NCBI RefSeq assembly: GCF_004124235.1
Contig: NZ_CP032487.1
Span: 4,464,001 to 4,528,000 of the forward strand
Direction of reading: 5' to 3'
Source: Yersinia hibernica
GTDB lineage: Bacteria; Pseudomonadota; Gammaproteobacteria; Enterobacterales; Enterobacteriaceae
Length of the DNA stretch: 64,000 nucleotides
Shown piece by piece: positions 50,861 to 58,594 of the stretch. The notes under the pieces were generated by a model. That model had not been told where the DNA came from and ran no database searches. It saw only the letters and a program-made list of their open reading frames with translations. The position numbers and the translations under genes are program-made. The first letter of the stretch is position 1. Every line of letters begins with the position of its first letter.

Positions 50861-52306
50861 ATGGAACTTCGCAATAAAAAGATTTCTTTAGACGATTTTA
50901 TGTCCGAACGCTTTCACGTGTTGAAAACTTGGCACACCGGCAAAGATGTTGAAAATTTTGCAGATGGTGTGAAGTATCAGCAAACGATTCCTGAGTCGAA
51001 GAACTTTGCCAGAGCCTTGTTTGAAGCTGACCGTAAAGGCATCACGCTAAGCCAACCTCGTGCAGGGGTGGCGTTAATCGAAGAACATATTGAGCTACTG
51101 AAAACACTGCAAAAAGATTGTGATTTGTTACCGACGACGATTGATGCTTATACCCGTCTTAATCGCTATGAAGAAGCGGCTGTTGGCATTCAAAAATCTA
51201 TTGAAGCAGGCACCTCCAAACTCAACGGATTACCGGTGGTCAATCATGGCGTAAAAGCCTGTCGTCGCATCACCGAATCCTTATCTAAACCACTCCAAAT
51301 TCGCCACGGCACTCCGGATGCGCGCCTACTGGCTGAAATCGCCATGGCTAGCGGATTTACCAGCTACGAAGGCGGCGGCATCTCTTACAACATCCCTTAT
51401 GCAAAACGCGTGACACTGGAGAAATCCATTCGTGACTGGCAGTACTGCGACCGCTTGATAGGCGTCTATGAAGAGCACGGTATTCGTATTAATCGCGAGC
51501 CATTTGGCCCACTGACCGGAACCTTAATTCCGCCGTTTGTCTCCCATGCCGTCGCCATCATTGAAGGGCTATTGGCACTGGAGCAAGGGGTGAAATCCGT
51601 CACTGTGGGTTACGGCCAAGTGGGTAACATTGTGCAAGATATTGCGGCAATCCAGTCCCTACGTGAGCTGGCACATGAGTATTTCCGTGCTAACGGTCAT
51701 GAAAATTACGAACTCAGCACCGTGTTCCATCAATGGATGGGCGGGTTCCCGGAAGATGAATCTCGTGCCTTTGCAGTTATCTCTTGGGGGGCCGCAGTCG
51801 CTGGAATGGCCGGTGCCACCAAAGTGATCACCAAAAGTCCACATGAAGCCTATGGCATTCCTACCGCTGAGGCGAATGGCCAAGGGCTGAGGGCATCAAA
51901 CCAGATGCTAAACATGGTTCGCGACCAAAAATTTCCGCCTTGTGCAGAGGTCGACCTTGAAGTGGCGCTGATTAAACGCGAAGTTCGCGCCGTCATGGAT
52001 AAAGTGCTGGAACTGGGCCAAGGCGATTTGGCGATAGGGACTGTGCGTGCCTTTGAAGCCGGCGTGCTTGATGTGCCTTTTGCTCCAGCCACCTGCAACT
52101 CCGGCAAAATGATGCCCATTCGTGATAACCACGGGGCCATTCGCGTGTTCGATCCAGGTAGCGTCCCTCTGCCTAAAGATGTGCTGGCTCTTCACCATGA
52201 TTTTGTCGCTGAACGGGCTAAAGAAGAGGGCCGCACACCTTCATTCCAAATGATTATTGACGATATTAACGCCGTATCCCACAGCAAATTAATAGGAAGA
52301 CCATAA
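50861..52306 (+). CDS. glmE: Glutamate mutase epsilon subunit GlmE (MutE)
   Basis: Catalytic TIM-barrel subunit of glutamate mutase, 481 aa (clostridial GlmE about 483). Conserved segments include RPFG-type NREPFGPLTGTLIPPFVSHA, RHGTPDARLLAEIAMASGF, SYEGGGISYNIPYAKRVTLE and YGIPTAEANGQGL. Of two adjacent ATGs (50858, 50861) the second is properly spaced (5 nt) from GGAG. It ends in TAATG, overlapping the mal start by one base. It forms the GlmS2E2 complex with glmS. Confidence 0.97.
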   Translation: MELRNKKISLDDFMSERFHVLKTWHTGKDVENFADGVKYQQTIPESKNFARALFEADRKGITLSQPRAGVALIEEHIELLKTLQKDCDLLPTTIDAYTRLNRYEEAAVGIQKSIEAGTSKLNGLPVVNHGVKACRRITESLSKPLQIRHGTPDARLLAEIAMASGFTSYEGGGISYNIPYAKRVTLEKSIRDWQYCDRLIGVYEEHGIRINREPFGPLTGTLIPPFVSHAVAIIEGLLALEQGVKSVTVGYGQVGNIVQDIAAIQSLRELAHEYFRANGHENYELSTVFHQWMGGFPEDESRAFAVISWGAAVAGMAGATKVITKSPHEAYGIPTAEANGQGLRASNQMLNMVRDQKFPPCAEVDLEVALIKREVRAVMDKVLELGQGDLAIGTVRAFEAGVLDVPFAPATCNSGKMMPIRDNHGAIRVFDPGSVPLPKDVLALHHDFVAERAKEEGRTPSFQMIIDDINAVSHSKLIGRP

Positions 52307-53550
52307 TGAAAATCAAACACGCGCTGTTCACCGCAGGTAATTCCTCTTTCTACTTCGATGACCAGCAGGCAATCAAAAATGGCGCAAAGTTGGATGGATT
52401 TATCTATCAAGGTAAACCTGTCACTGAGGGGTTTAGCGCCATTCGTCAGGCGGGTGAATGCGTCAATATCCAATTAGTCTTAGAAAATGGCGCGGTTGCG
52501 GTGGGCGACTGTGCCGCCGTGCAATACTCTGGTGCCGGTGGCCGAGATCCTTTATTTATCGCCGCCAATTTCGTGCCTTTTCTGGAAAAACATATCAAAC
52601 CCTTGCTGGAAGGGCGCGATATCAGTGAATTTCGTCTGAACGCATGCTTCTTTGATGAAGTGACAATCAATGGCAAACCGCTGCATACCGCAATCCGTTA
52701 TGGTCTTTCCCAAGCATTGCTGGATGCAACGGCATTAGCAACGGGCCGTTTAAAGGCGGAAGTGGTGTGCGATGAGTGGCATCTGCCGTTGGTGGCCAAG
52801 CCGATCCCTCTGTTTGGACAAAGTGGCGATGACCGTTATATCGCGGTAGATAAAATGATTCTGAAAGGTGTCGATGTTCTGCCACATGGCCTTATCAATA
52901 ATGTTGATGAAAAACTGGGCCGCAATGGCGAAAAACTGCGTGAGTATGTGAGTTGGTTAGCTAAACGAATTAGTGAGTTGCGCGTCGATCCTAACTACAA
53001 ACCCGATTTACATATTGATGTCTACGGCACTATTGGCCTGATTTTCGACATGGACCCGATATTGTGTGCAGAGTACATCGCCAGCTTGCAAGAACAGGCC
53101 GGTGACCTGAATTTATATATCGAAGGGCCGGTGGATGCTGGCAATAAACCAGACCAAATTCGCTTATTGACGGACATCACCCGTCATCTGCAACAGCTGG
53201 GTTCTCGCGTCAAAATCGTGGCCGATGAATGGTGCAATACCTACCAAGACATCATCGACTTTACTGATGCAGGCAGCTGCCACATGGTACAGATCAAAAC
53301 CCCGGATCTGGGCAGCATTCATAACATTGTTGATGCTGTTCTGTACTGCAATAAAAAAGGCATGGAAGCGTATCAAGGGGGGACTTGTAACGAAACCGAT
53401 ATCAGCGCCCGCACTTGTGTACATGTTGCTATCGCCTCCCGCCCCATGCGCATGCTGATAAAACCAGGTATGGGTTTTGATGAGGGGATGAACATTGTGT
53501 TTAACGAGATGACTCGCACCATCGCGCAACTGAATGCAAAGGTTAACTGA
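52306..53550 (+). CDS. mal: Methylaspartate ammonia-lyase Mal
   Basis: Eliminates ammonia from (2S,3S)-3-methylaspartate to give mesaconate. Enolase-superfamily enzyme of 414 aa (clostridial 413). The active site is complete and collinear with the known enzymes: His194, Mg ligands Asp238 (HIDVYGTIG), Glu273 (YIEGPVDAG) and Asp307 (KIVADEWCN), general base Lys331 (VQIKTPDLG) and Cys361. It is translationally coupled to glmE (TAATG) and is followed after 1 bp by the AtuA-family gene. Confidence 0.97.
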   Translation: MKIKHALFTAGNSSFYFDDQQAIKNGAKLDGFIYQGKPVTEGFSAIRQAGECVNIQLVLENGAVAVGDCAAVQYSGAGGRDPLFIAANFVPFLEKHIKPLLEGRDISEFRLNACFFDEVTINGKPLHTAIRYGLSQALLDATALATGRLKAEVVCDEWHLPLVAKPIPLFGQSGDDRYIAVDKMILKGVDVLPHGLINNVDEKLGRNGEKLREYVSWLAKRISELRVDPNYKPDLHIDVYGTIGLIFDMDPILCAEYIASLQEQAGDLNLYIEGPVDAGNKPDQIRLLTDITRHLQQLGSRVKIVADEWCNTYQDIIDFTDAGSCHMVQIKTPDLGSIHNIVDAVLYCNKKGMEAYQGGTCNETDISARTCVHVAIASRPMRMLIKPGMGFDEGMNIVFNEMTRTIAQLNAKVN

Positions 53551-53551
53551 T

Positions 53552-54925
53552 ATGTCTAAAACTTTTAAAATTCTGTCGCCAACCGCCATTCTGGGATATG
53601 GATTTCCAGAAGAAAGTTTTATGAGGGCGATGGCGGAATCACCGGATTTAATCGCCGTGGATGCGGGTTCTTCCGATCCCGGTCCCCACTATCTGGGTTC
53701 TGGGAAACCATTTACCGATCGGGCGGGAGTCAAGCGGGACCTGCGTTATATGATAACCGCGGGCGTGAAGAATGGCATTCCCGTGGTGATTGGCACTGCG
53801 GGCGGCTCAGGGGCAGCGCCGCATCTGGCATGGTGTCGCCAGATAATTTTAGAGATTGCCGCGGAAGAATCTCTCAACTTTACCCTAGCGGTTATTCCTG
53901 CAGACATCAGTAAAGAGGTGGTTCACGCGGCCCTTGATGCAGGCAAAATTCAGGCCCTGGATTTTGTCCCTGAACTGACCCATGAAGCTATTGATGCCAC
54001 AACTTATATTGTTGCGCAGATGGGTATTGAGCCCTTTCAGGAGGCATTACAAGCTGGCGCGCAAGTGGTGTTAGGCGGCCGCGCATATGACCCGGCCTGC
54101 TTTGCCGCATTACCTATCATGCTGGGGTTCGACGAAGGTCTGGCGTTACATTGCGGCAAAATTCTGGAGTGCGCCGCCATTGCCGCAACCCCAGGCTCAG
54201 GTTCTGATTGTGCAATGGGTATTCTGGATGAAACCGGTTTTACGTTGAAAACCTTCAACAAAAATCGGCAGTTCACAGAAACCTCCGCCGCTGCACATAC
54301 ATTGTATGAAAAATCAGACCCTTACTTTTTGCCCGGCCCTGGTGGCGCATTGAATCTGAAAGCATGCAGCTTTAAAGATGTGGGGAATGGCCAAGTTCGT
54401 GTCAGCGGTTCGGTGCATGAGCACACGCCCTACACCGTGAAGCTGGAAGGGGCGCGCCCGGTGGGTTACCGCACACTGAGTATTGCAGGAACTCGTGACT
54501 CGATTATGATTGCCGACATCGATAATATCTTGCTTGAAGTGCGTAAAAGTGTGGAAAAAAACCTGAGTATCGAACCAGACGCAGTAAAACTTAATTTTCA
54601 TCTGTATGGCAAAAATGGCGTGATGGGGAAAATGGAGCCGGAGCCGAATACCACATCCTACGAATTGGGTATTTTGCTTGATGTCGTCGCGCCATCTCAA
54701 GCGACCGCCGACAGTATTTGCTCACTGGCCCGCTCGACCCTACTTCATTATGGTTATGCTGGCCGCATTGCAACCGCAGGTAATTTAGCTTTCCCATTCT
54801 CGCCATCAGATATTAGGGCAGGTCTGGTTTATGAGTTCTCCATTTACCACTTAATGGAATACACACCAGAAATTGCCTTTAAGTTCCAGCTGGAGAATGT
54901 CACTGCCGAAGGAGTGATGGCATGA
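53552..54925 (+). CDS. AtuA-family (DUF1446) protein of the methylaspartate operon
   Basis: A 457-aa protein of the acyclic terpene utilisation AtuA family (DUF1446), recognised by ILGYGFPEESFMRAM, DAGSSDPGPHYLGSG, IGTAGGSGAAPHLAWC and VLGGRAYDPACFAALP. The biochemical role of this family is not established. It starts 1 bp after mal and its stop overlaps the DUF4387 gene by 4 bp. In AtuA proteins of other bacteria DUF1446 and a C-terminal swivelling domain are often linked; here they are two adjacent genes. The operon position suggests a role after mesaconate or citramalate, but this is inference. Confidence 0.85.
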   Translation: MSKTFKILSPTAILGYGFPEESFMRAMAESPDLIAVDAGSSDPGPHYLGSGKPFTDRAGVKRDLRYMITAGVKNGIPVVIGTAGGSGAAPHLAWCRQIILEIAAEESLNFTLAVIPADISKEVVHAALDAGKIQALDFVPELTHEAIDATTYIVAQMGIEPFQEALQAGAQVVLGGRAYDPACFAALPIMLGFDEGLALHCGKILECAAIAATPGSGSDCAMGILDETGFTLKTFNKNRQFTETSAAAHTLYEKSDPYFLPGPGGALNLKACSFKDVGNGQVRVSGSVHEHTPYTVKLEGARPVGYRTLSIAGTRDSIMIADIDNILLEVRKSVEKNLSIEPDAVKLNFHLYGKNGVMGKMEPEPNTTSYELGILLDVVAPSQATADSICSLARSTLLHYGYAGRIATAGNLAFPFSPSDIRAGLVYEFSIYHLMEYTPEIAFKFQLENVTAEGVMA

Positions 54926-55239
54926 AAATATCAATTTTAGACTTAGCTCATGTCGTCAGGTCAAAAAATGCTGGGCCATATGAATTAGTGCTGGATATTT
55001 TATTTAAGGATAAAAATATATATTCATCCATTAAACAGTCCGGCCAATTTAAAAGAGAGCTAATAGCCAAGCTTTATAAAATTGAACCTGACCTTGTACA
55101 TCGTATTGTTTGGTTTGACCCGGCAAACGCCGTCAAAGTAGTCATGCCGCGCAGTCTGGTGTCTGGCGCGGTAGGAGATACGGACGTTTATGGTGCTCAA
55201 CAACATGCGCCATTATTGAAGCTCGAGTTCAATATTTAG
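54922..55239 (+). CDS. DUF4387 family protein, partner of the AtuA-like protein
   Basis: A 105-aa soluble protein of the DUF4387 (AtuA C-terminal-like) family. Recognisable segments are DLAHVVRSKNAGPYELVLDI and RSLVSGAVGDTDVYGAQQHAP. It overlaps the AtuA gene (ATGA) with AAGGAG 7 nt upstream, so the two products are probably made in equal amounts and form one enzyme. The molecular function is unknown. It is the last gene of the glmS operon; a hairpin follows. Confidence 0.85.
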   Translation: MKISILDLAHVVRSKNAGPYELVLDILFKDKNIYSSIKQSGQFKRELIAKLYKIEPDLVHRIVWFDPANAVKVVMPRSLVSGAVGDTDVYGAQQHAPLLKLEFNI

Positions 55240-55283
55240 TTTTTCATTATTGGTATTAGTCATACATAAACACTCAAGTCATC

Positions 55284-55326
55284 CGGTGCATGGTGCTGCG
55301 CGATGTGCTTCGCCCTGCACCGTTTT
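55284..55326 (+). terminator. Terminator after the glmS operon
   Basis: CGGTGCA and TGCACCG form a 7-bp stem around a 25-nt GC-rich loop, followed by TTTT. It lies between the DUF4387 gene and gltP and may reduce read-through to the transporter. Confidence 0.55.
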
Positions 55327-55410
55327 CAAAATAGAGATCAACACAATATCAGTAGCATTATTAAATGACTTTAGAAAAACAATACCACCCTACTTATAAA
55401 TGGAATCATT

Positions 55411-56736
55411 ATGAAATCAAAAAATTTGACCACAATGATCATATTGGGTCTGATAATCGGTATTATTGTTGGGTTTTTAATAAATTCCTTTAGCAGCCCT
55501 GATTTTGCAAAATCGTACGCATCTGAAATATCTATTTTTACCGATATATTCCTCCGATTGATCAAAATGATCATTGCGCCATTAATCATCTCAACATTAG
55601 TGGTTGGAATTGCAAAAATGGGTGATGCCAAAACATTAGGGCGCGTTTTTTCAAAAACGCTGTTCCTGTTTATTTGCGCAGCATTCATTTCCATTCTGCT
55701 CGGTTTAGTGGTGGTTAACCTGCTAAGACCGGGTGATGGCATTAATTTCGTCGCCGCCGCAGCCCATGCCGTTGACGGTATCGAACCTGTTCCATTCTCC
55801 GCTAAAGTCTTTATTTCGCATGCTATTCCAACCAGCATTGTTGATGCGATGGCACGCAATGAAATACTGCAAATTGTCGTCTTCTCCATCTTCATGGGAG
55901 TTAGCCTTTCCGCCATCGGCGAAAAAGCACAACCTATTGTTTCCGTATTAGATTCGCTCGCACATTTAATGTTGAAACTCACGGGCTATGTCATGCTATT
56001 TGCCCCATTGACTGTATTCGCTGCGATATCCGCAATGATTTCTGAGCGGGGATTAGGTGTTTTGGTCAGTGCCGGTATTTTTATGGGTGAATTTTATCTG
56101 ACCCTCGGCTTGCTGTGGCTTATTTTAATTGGTTGCTCAATTCTTTTGATTGGCCGCTGTACTCTTCGCTTAATAAAAGGTATCAGCGAACCGGCTCTAT
56201 TAGCATTTACCACCTCAAGTTCTGAAGCCGCCTTTCCCGGCACATTAGAGAAGCTGGAAGAGTTTGGGGTTTCTAACAAAATTGCCAGTTTTGTTCTGCC
56301 TATTGGCTACTCCTTCAACTTGGTTGGCTCAATGGCATATTGCTCATTTGCCGTCATATTTATTGCCCAGGCATGTAATATTCATCTGAGCATGGGCGAG
56401 CAAATTACCATGTTATTAATTCTGATGCTGACCTCTAAAGGTATGGCGGGTGTGCCGCGTGCATCATTAGTGGTCATCGCCGCCACTCTCAGCCAATTTA
56501 ATATCCCGGAAGCCGGCTTGATTCTATTAATGGGCGTGGATCCTTTCCTCGATATGGGCCGTTCAGCCACTAACGTGATGAGTAACGCGGTTGGCGCAGC
56601 ACTCGTCGGGCGCTGGGAGGGGGAACATTATGGTGAGGGCTGCCGCGGGACGGCAAGAATGGGTAGCGAAACGGTGATAGTTAAAGAAATAGCCGTCGCC
56701 CAAGAAAGTTTCACTCTGGAAGCACAAGCTAAATAA
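55411..56736 (+). CDS. Dicarboxylate/amino acid:cation symporter, probable glutamate uptake (GltP-like)
   Basis: DAACS (SLC1-like) secondary transporter of 441 aa with about eight membrane helices and two re-entrant loops. The serine-rich HP1 motif is LAFTTSSSEAAFPGTLEKL. The TM7-TM8 signatures are GYSFNLVGSMAYCSFAVIF and GVDPFLDMGRSATNVMSNAVG. Family members import glutamate, aspartate or C4-dicarboxylates. Standing right after the glutamate mutase operon, it most likely brings in glutamate. It lies 171 bp after DUF4387, past a terminator-like hairpin, and so may have its own promoter. Confidence 0.92.
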   Translation: MKSKNLTTMIILGLIIGIIVGFLINSFSSPDFAKSYASEISIFTDIFLRLIKMIIAPLIISTLVVGIAKMGDAKTLGRVFSKTLFLFICAAFISILLGLVVVNLLRPGDGINFVAAAAHAVDGIEPVPFSAKVFISHAIPTSIVDAMARNEILQIVVFSIFMGVSLSAIGEKAQPIVSVLDSLAHLMLKLTGYVMLFAPLTVFAAISAMISERGLGVLVSAGIFMGEFYLTLGLLWLILIGCSILLIGRCTLRLIKGISEPALLAFTTSSSEAAFPGTLEKLEEFGVSNKIASFVLPIGYSFNLVGSMAYCSFAVIFIAQACNIHLSMGEQITMLLILMLTSKGMAGVPRASLVVIAATLSQFNIPEAGLILLMGVDPFLDMGRSATNVMSNAVGAALVGRWEGEHYGEGCRGTARMGSETVIVKEIAVAQESFTLEAQAK

Positions 56737-56755
56737 CGCCACATCAGGAAATAAA

Positions 56756-56783
56756 AACCCCAAGCTGCAATAAGCTTGGGGTT
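56756..56783 (+). terminator. Strong terminator after the transporter gene
   Basis: AACCCCAAGCT/AGCTTGGGGTT is a perfect 11-bp stem with a 6-nt loop, 20 bp past the stop. It is flanked by A-rich and T-containing sequence and closes the catabolic island. Confidence 0.85.
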
Positions 56784-57403
56784 AATGACTGACGGGGCTT
56801 AAAAATCAGCTATCTGCACAAGTGTGTTGGAAAAATAAAGTTTGTACATAAGTCCGATTCGGGATATTAAAGTTTGTACACTAATCGAGTGGTTGGGAAA
56901 TTTTGAGTTATTATTTTCTCGGATTTTCAAAAAAAGCAGGCTTGAAGAACACTGCTGCCGCTTTCGCTACCTGTAACAGCCTGCATTTATAAATGGAAAA
57001 ATCTGCAGTTATCGCGTTTTCCGGCTCACATTAACTGCAACTATCGGTAGATACATACCCACAATATCTGCAAATGAACCTGCATTTTATGGGGCTGACC
57101 TGCATTCCATCTTCACGGGCCCACAATTACTGCAACTCTAAAATTTTAGACACCAGAGAAGCTCAAAGATAAGTTCTCGATATGGGATAGACAACTTCTG
57201 ACATCAGATAAGCCTCATACGTCTACTTCCTGGTGCTGATTCGCCAAGGAAAACCTTTTAAATGGGTATCAGAAAAACAGCTATATCCCGTGCAACTTAC
57301 TAAGGCTAAAAAAGGGCGTACAGAAAAATGAAACTAAAGGTTAGATAAAACAAACTCAATGCGCTTTTCAACTGTTGAAAGAAATAACTCAATCAAATTA
57401 TAA
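56784..57403. other. Non-coding junction region with repeat remnants
   Basis: About 620 bp without an intact gene. The direct repeats at 56836-56880 suggest a transposon end. A frame at about 57208-57330 encodes SYVYFLVLIRQGKPFKWVSE, then QLYPVQLTKAKKGRTEK before a stop. It looks like the C-terminus of a lost gene, but I cannot identify it. The stretch ends at the breakpoint of the group II intron. Confidence 0.5.
56836..56880. repeat. Two 13-bp direct repeats 32 bp apart
   Basis: TAAAGTTTGTACA occurs at 56836-56848 and again at 56868-56880. Spaced repeats of this kind are typical of transposase-binding sites at the ends of Tn7-like, Tn5053-like or IS21-like elements. No matching transposase gene is in the window. 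Confidence 0.6.
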
Positions 57404-58222
57404 CCTTGGCGCCTGCATACACGCTACCTGAGCGGGAAAGCCAGAAAGGATCGATGGTACTGGAATAACAGTATCCAGCGGGGCCGAAGTACCGCAGTCA
57501 GGGAAAACTGGGAATGGAAACCCGCCGTTGCTTATTGCCGCTATGCTGATGACTTTGTACTCATTGTCAAAGGCACCAAAGCACAGGCGGAAGCTATCAG
57601 GGAAGAGTGTCGGGACGTGCTTGAAGACAGTCTTAAACTCAGGCTGAACATGGACAAGACCAGGATCACCCATGTCAATGACGGTTTTATCTTTCTGGGT
57701 CATCGGATCATTCGCAAACGCAGTCGTTACGGCGATATGCGTGTGGTATCGACAATCCCGAAGGAGAAAGCCAGAAACTTCGCCGCATCGCTGACGGCAC
57801 TGTTATCAGGCAATTACAGTGAAAGCAAAGTCGATATGGCTGAACAACTTAACCGGAAACTAAAAGGCTGGGCTGCGTTCTATCAGTTCGTTGATTTTAA
57901 AGCCAACGTGTTCAGTTATATCGATCGTGTCGTGTTCTGGAAACTGGCTCACTGGCTGGCCCGCAAATACCGTACAGGTATCGCCTCCCTGATGAGGAGG
58001 TGGTGCAAATCACCGAAACCGGGACAGAGCAAAACGTGGGTTTTATTTGGTAAAACCAACCACGGCAAGCTCAGCGGTGAAATCCTGTACCGGCTGGTAG
58101 GGCAAGGCAAGAAGCTGTTCCGCTGGCGTCTGCCTGAAGGTAATCCCTATCTGAGGACGGAAGCCAGAAACACATACACATCACGTTACCAGGAAGTGGC
58201 AATGGCGCTCGCCAGCGTTTAA
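57404..58222 (+). pseudogene. Group II intron reverse transcriptase/maturase, 5'-truncated
   Basis: The C-terminal 272 codons of an intron-encoded protein. The frame runs from a stop codon at 57401-57403 to the stop at 58222. RWYWNNSIQRGRSTAVREN and the reverse transcriptase catalytic motif YADD (AYCRYADDFVLIVKG) are present. They are followed by LRLNMDKTRITHVNDGFIFL and a full maturase X domain (MAEQLNRKLKGWAAFYQFVD). The palm and fingers N-terminal part is missing, so the protein cannot be functional by itself. An internal ATG at 57617 would give 201 aa, but it lacks the YADD motif. Confidence 0.88.
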
Positions 58223-58227
58223 ATGGA

Positions 58228-58261
58228 GAGCCGGATGCGCTGAAAGGTGCACGTCCGGTTC
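58228..58261 (+). ncRNA. Group II intron domain V
   Basis: A 34-nt hairpin beginning GAGCCGGATGCGCTGAAAGG and ending CGTCCGGTTC, with the AGC-type catalytic triad region and a GAAA tetraloop. It closely fits bacterial group II domain V. It begins 5 nt after the maturase stop. Confidence 0.92.
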
Positions 58262-58314
58262 GGAGAGGAGAGGCAGGGAAATAGTCCGACTACGCCCTGC
58301 CTCTTACTCTACTC

Positions 58315-58437
58315 TGGGCGGGTAAACGCTGGGCTTATTTAGCCGTTGTGCTTGATCTGTTTTCCCGTAAACCAGTTGGCTGGGCGATGTCATTTTTCCC
58401 GGACTCTGCACTGACAGGTAAAGCGCTGTCCATAGCC
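58315..58437 (+). pseudogene. IS3-family transposase OrfB fragment
   Basis: Forty-one codons read WAGKRWAYLAVVLDLFSRKP then VGWAMSFFPDSALTGKALS, the second-Asp region of an IS3-family DDE integrase core. It has no start, the first catalytic Asp is missing, and homology stops abruptly at 58437. It forms the 3' exon of the group II intron remnant. Confidence 0.82.
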
Positions 58438-58511
58438 AGGCTTCCGTTCGTCCAGCGCAGCCAATATTATCAAGATATTCTTTTGCAACTCTGATAAGAG
58501 TGCTTTCATCT

Positions 58512-58542
58512 GTTGACTGCCTAAAACAGGCAGTCAACTTTT
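58512..58542 (+). terminator. Rho-independent terminator hairpin
   Basis: GTTGACTGCCT-AAAAC-AGGCAGTCAAC followed by TTTT, a perfect 11-bp stem. It points in the plus direction, after the IS3 fragment, and lies about 50 bp beyond the 3' end of the convergent invasin-like gene. Confidence 0.8.
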
Positions 58543-58594
58543 GCTAACTCACCGACGTCAATACATGCGACAAAACTACTTTACCAGAATGAAC

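Larger units (their letters stand above)
57404..58312 (+). mobile_element. 5'-truncated group II intron
   Basis: The maturase remnant is directly followed by intron domain V (58228-58261) and a domain VI-like hairpin GAGGCAGGG/CCCTGCCTC (58269-58303). The 3' end is near 58312 (TCTAC). The 5' intron domains I-III and the 5' exon are absent. The 3' exon is an IS3-family transposase fragment, so the intron had inserted into an insertion sequence before the deletion. The exact 3' boundary is estimated. Confidence 0.82.

Noticed and set aside
50861..52306. glmS/glmL symbols suggesting cell-wall or mismatch-repair genes
   Set aside because: The sequences are glutamate mutase subunits and its reactivase; the names only coincide with glucosamine synthase and MutL repair.
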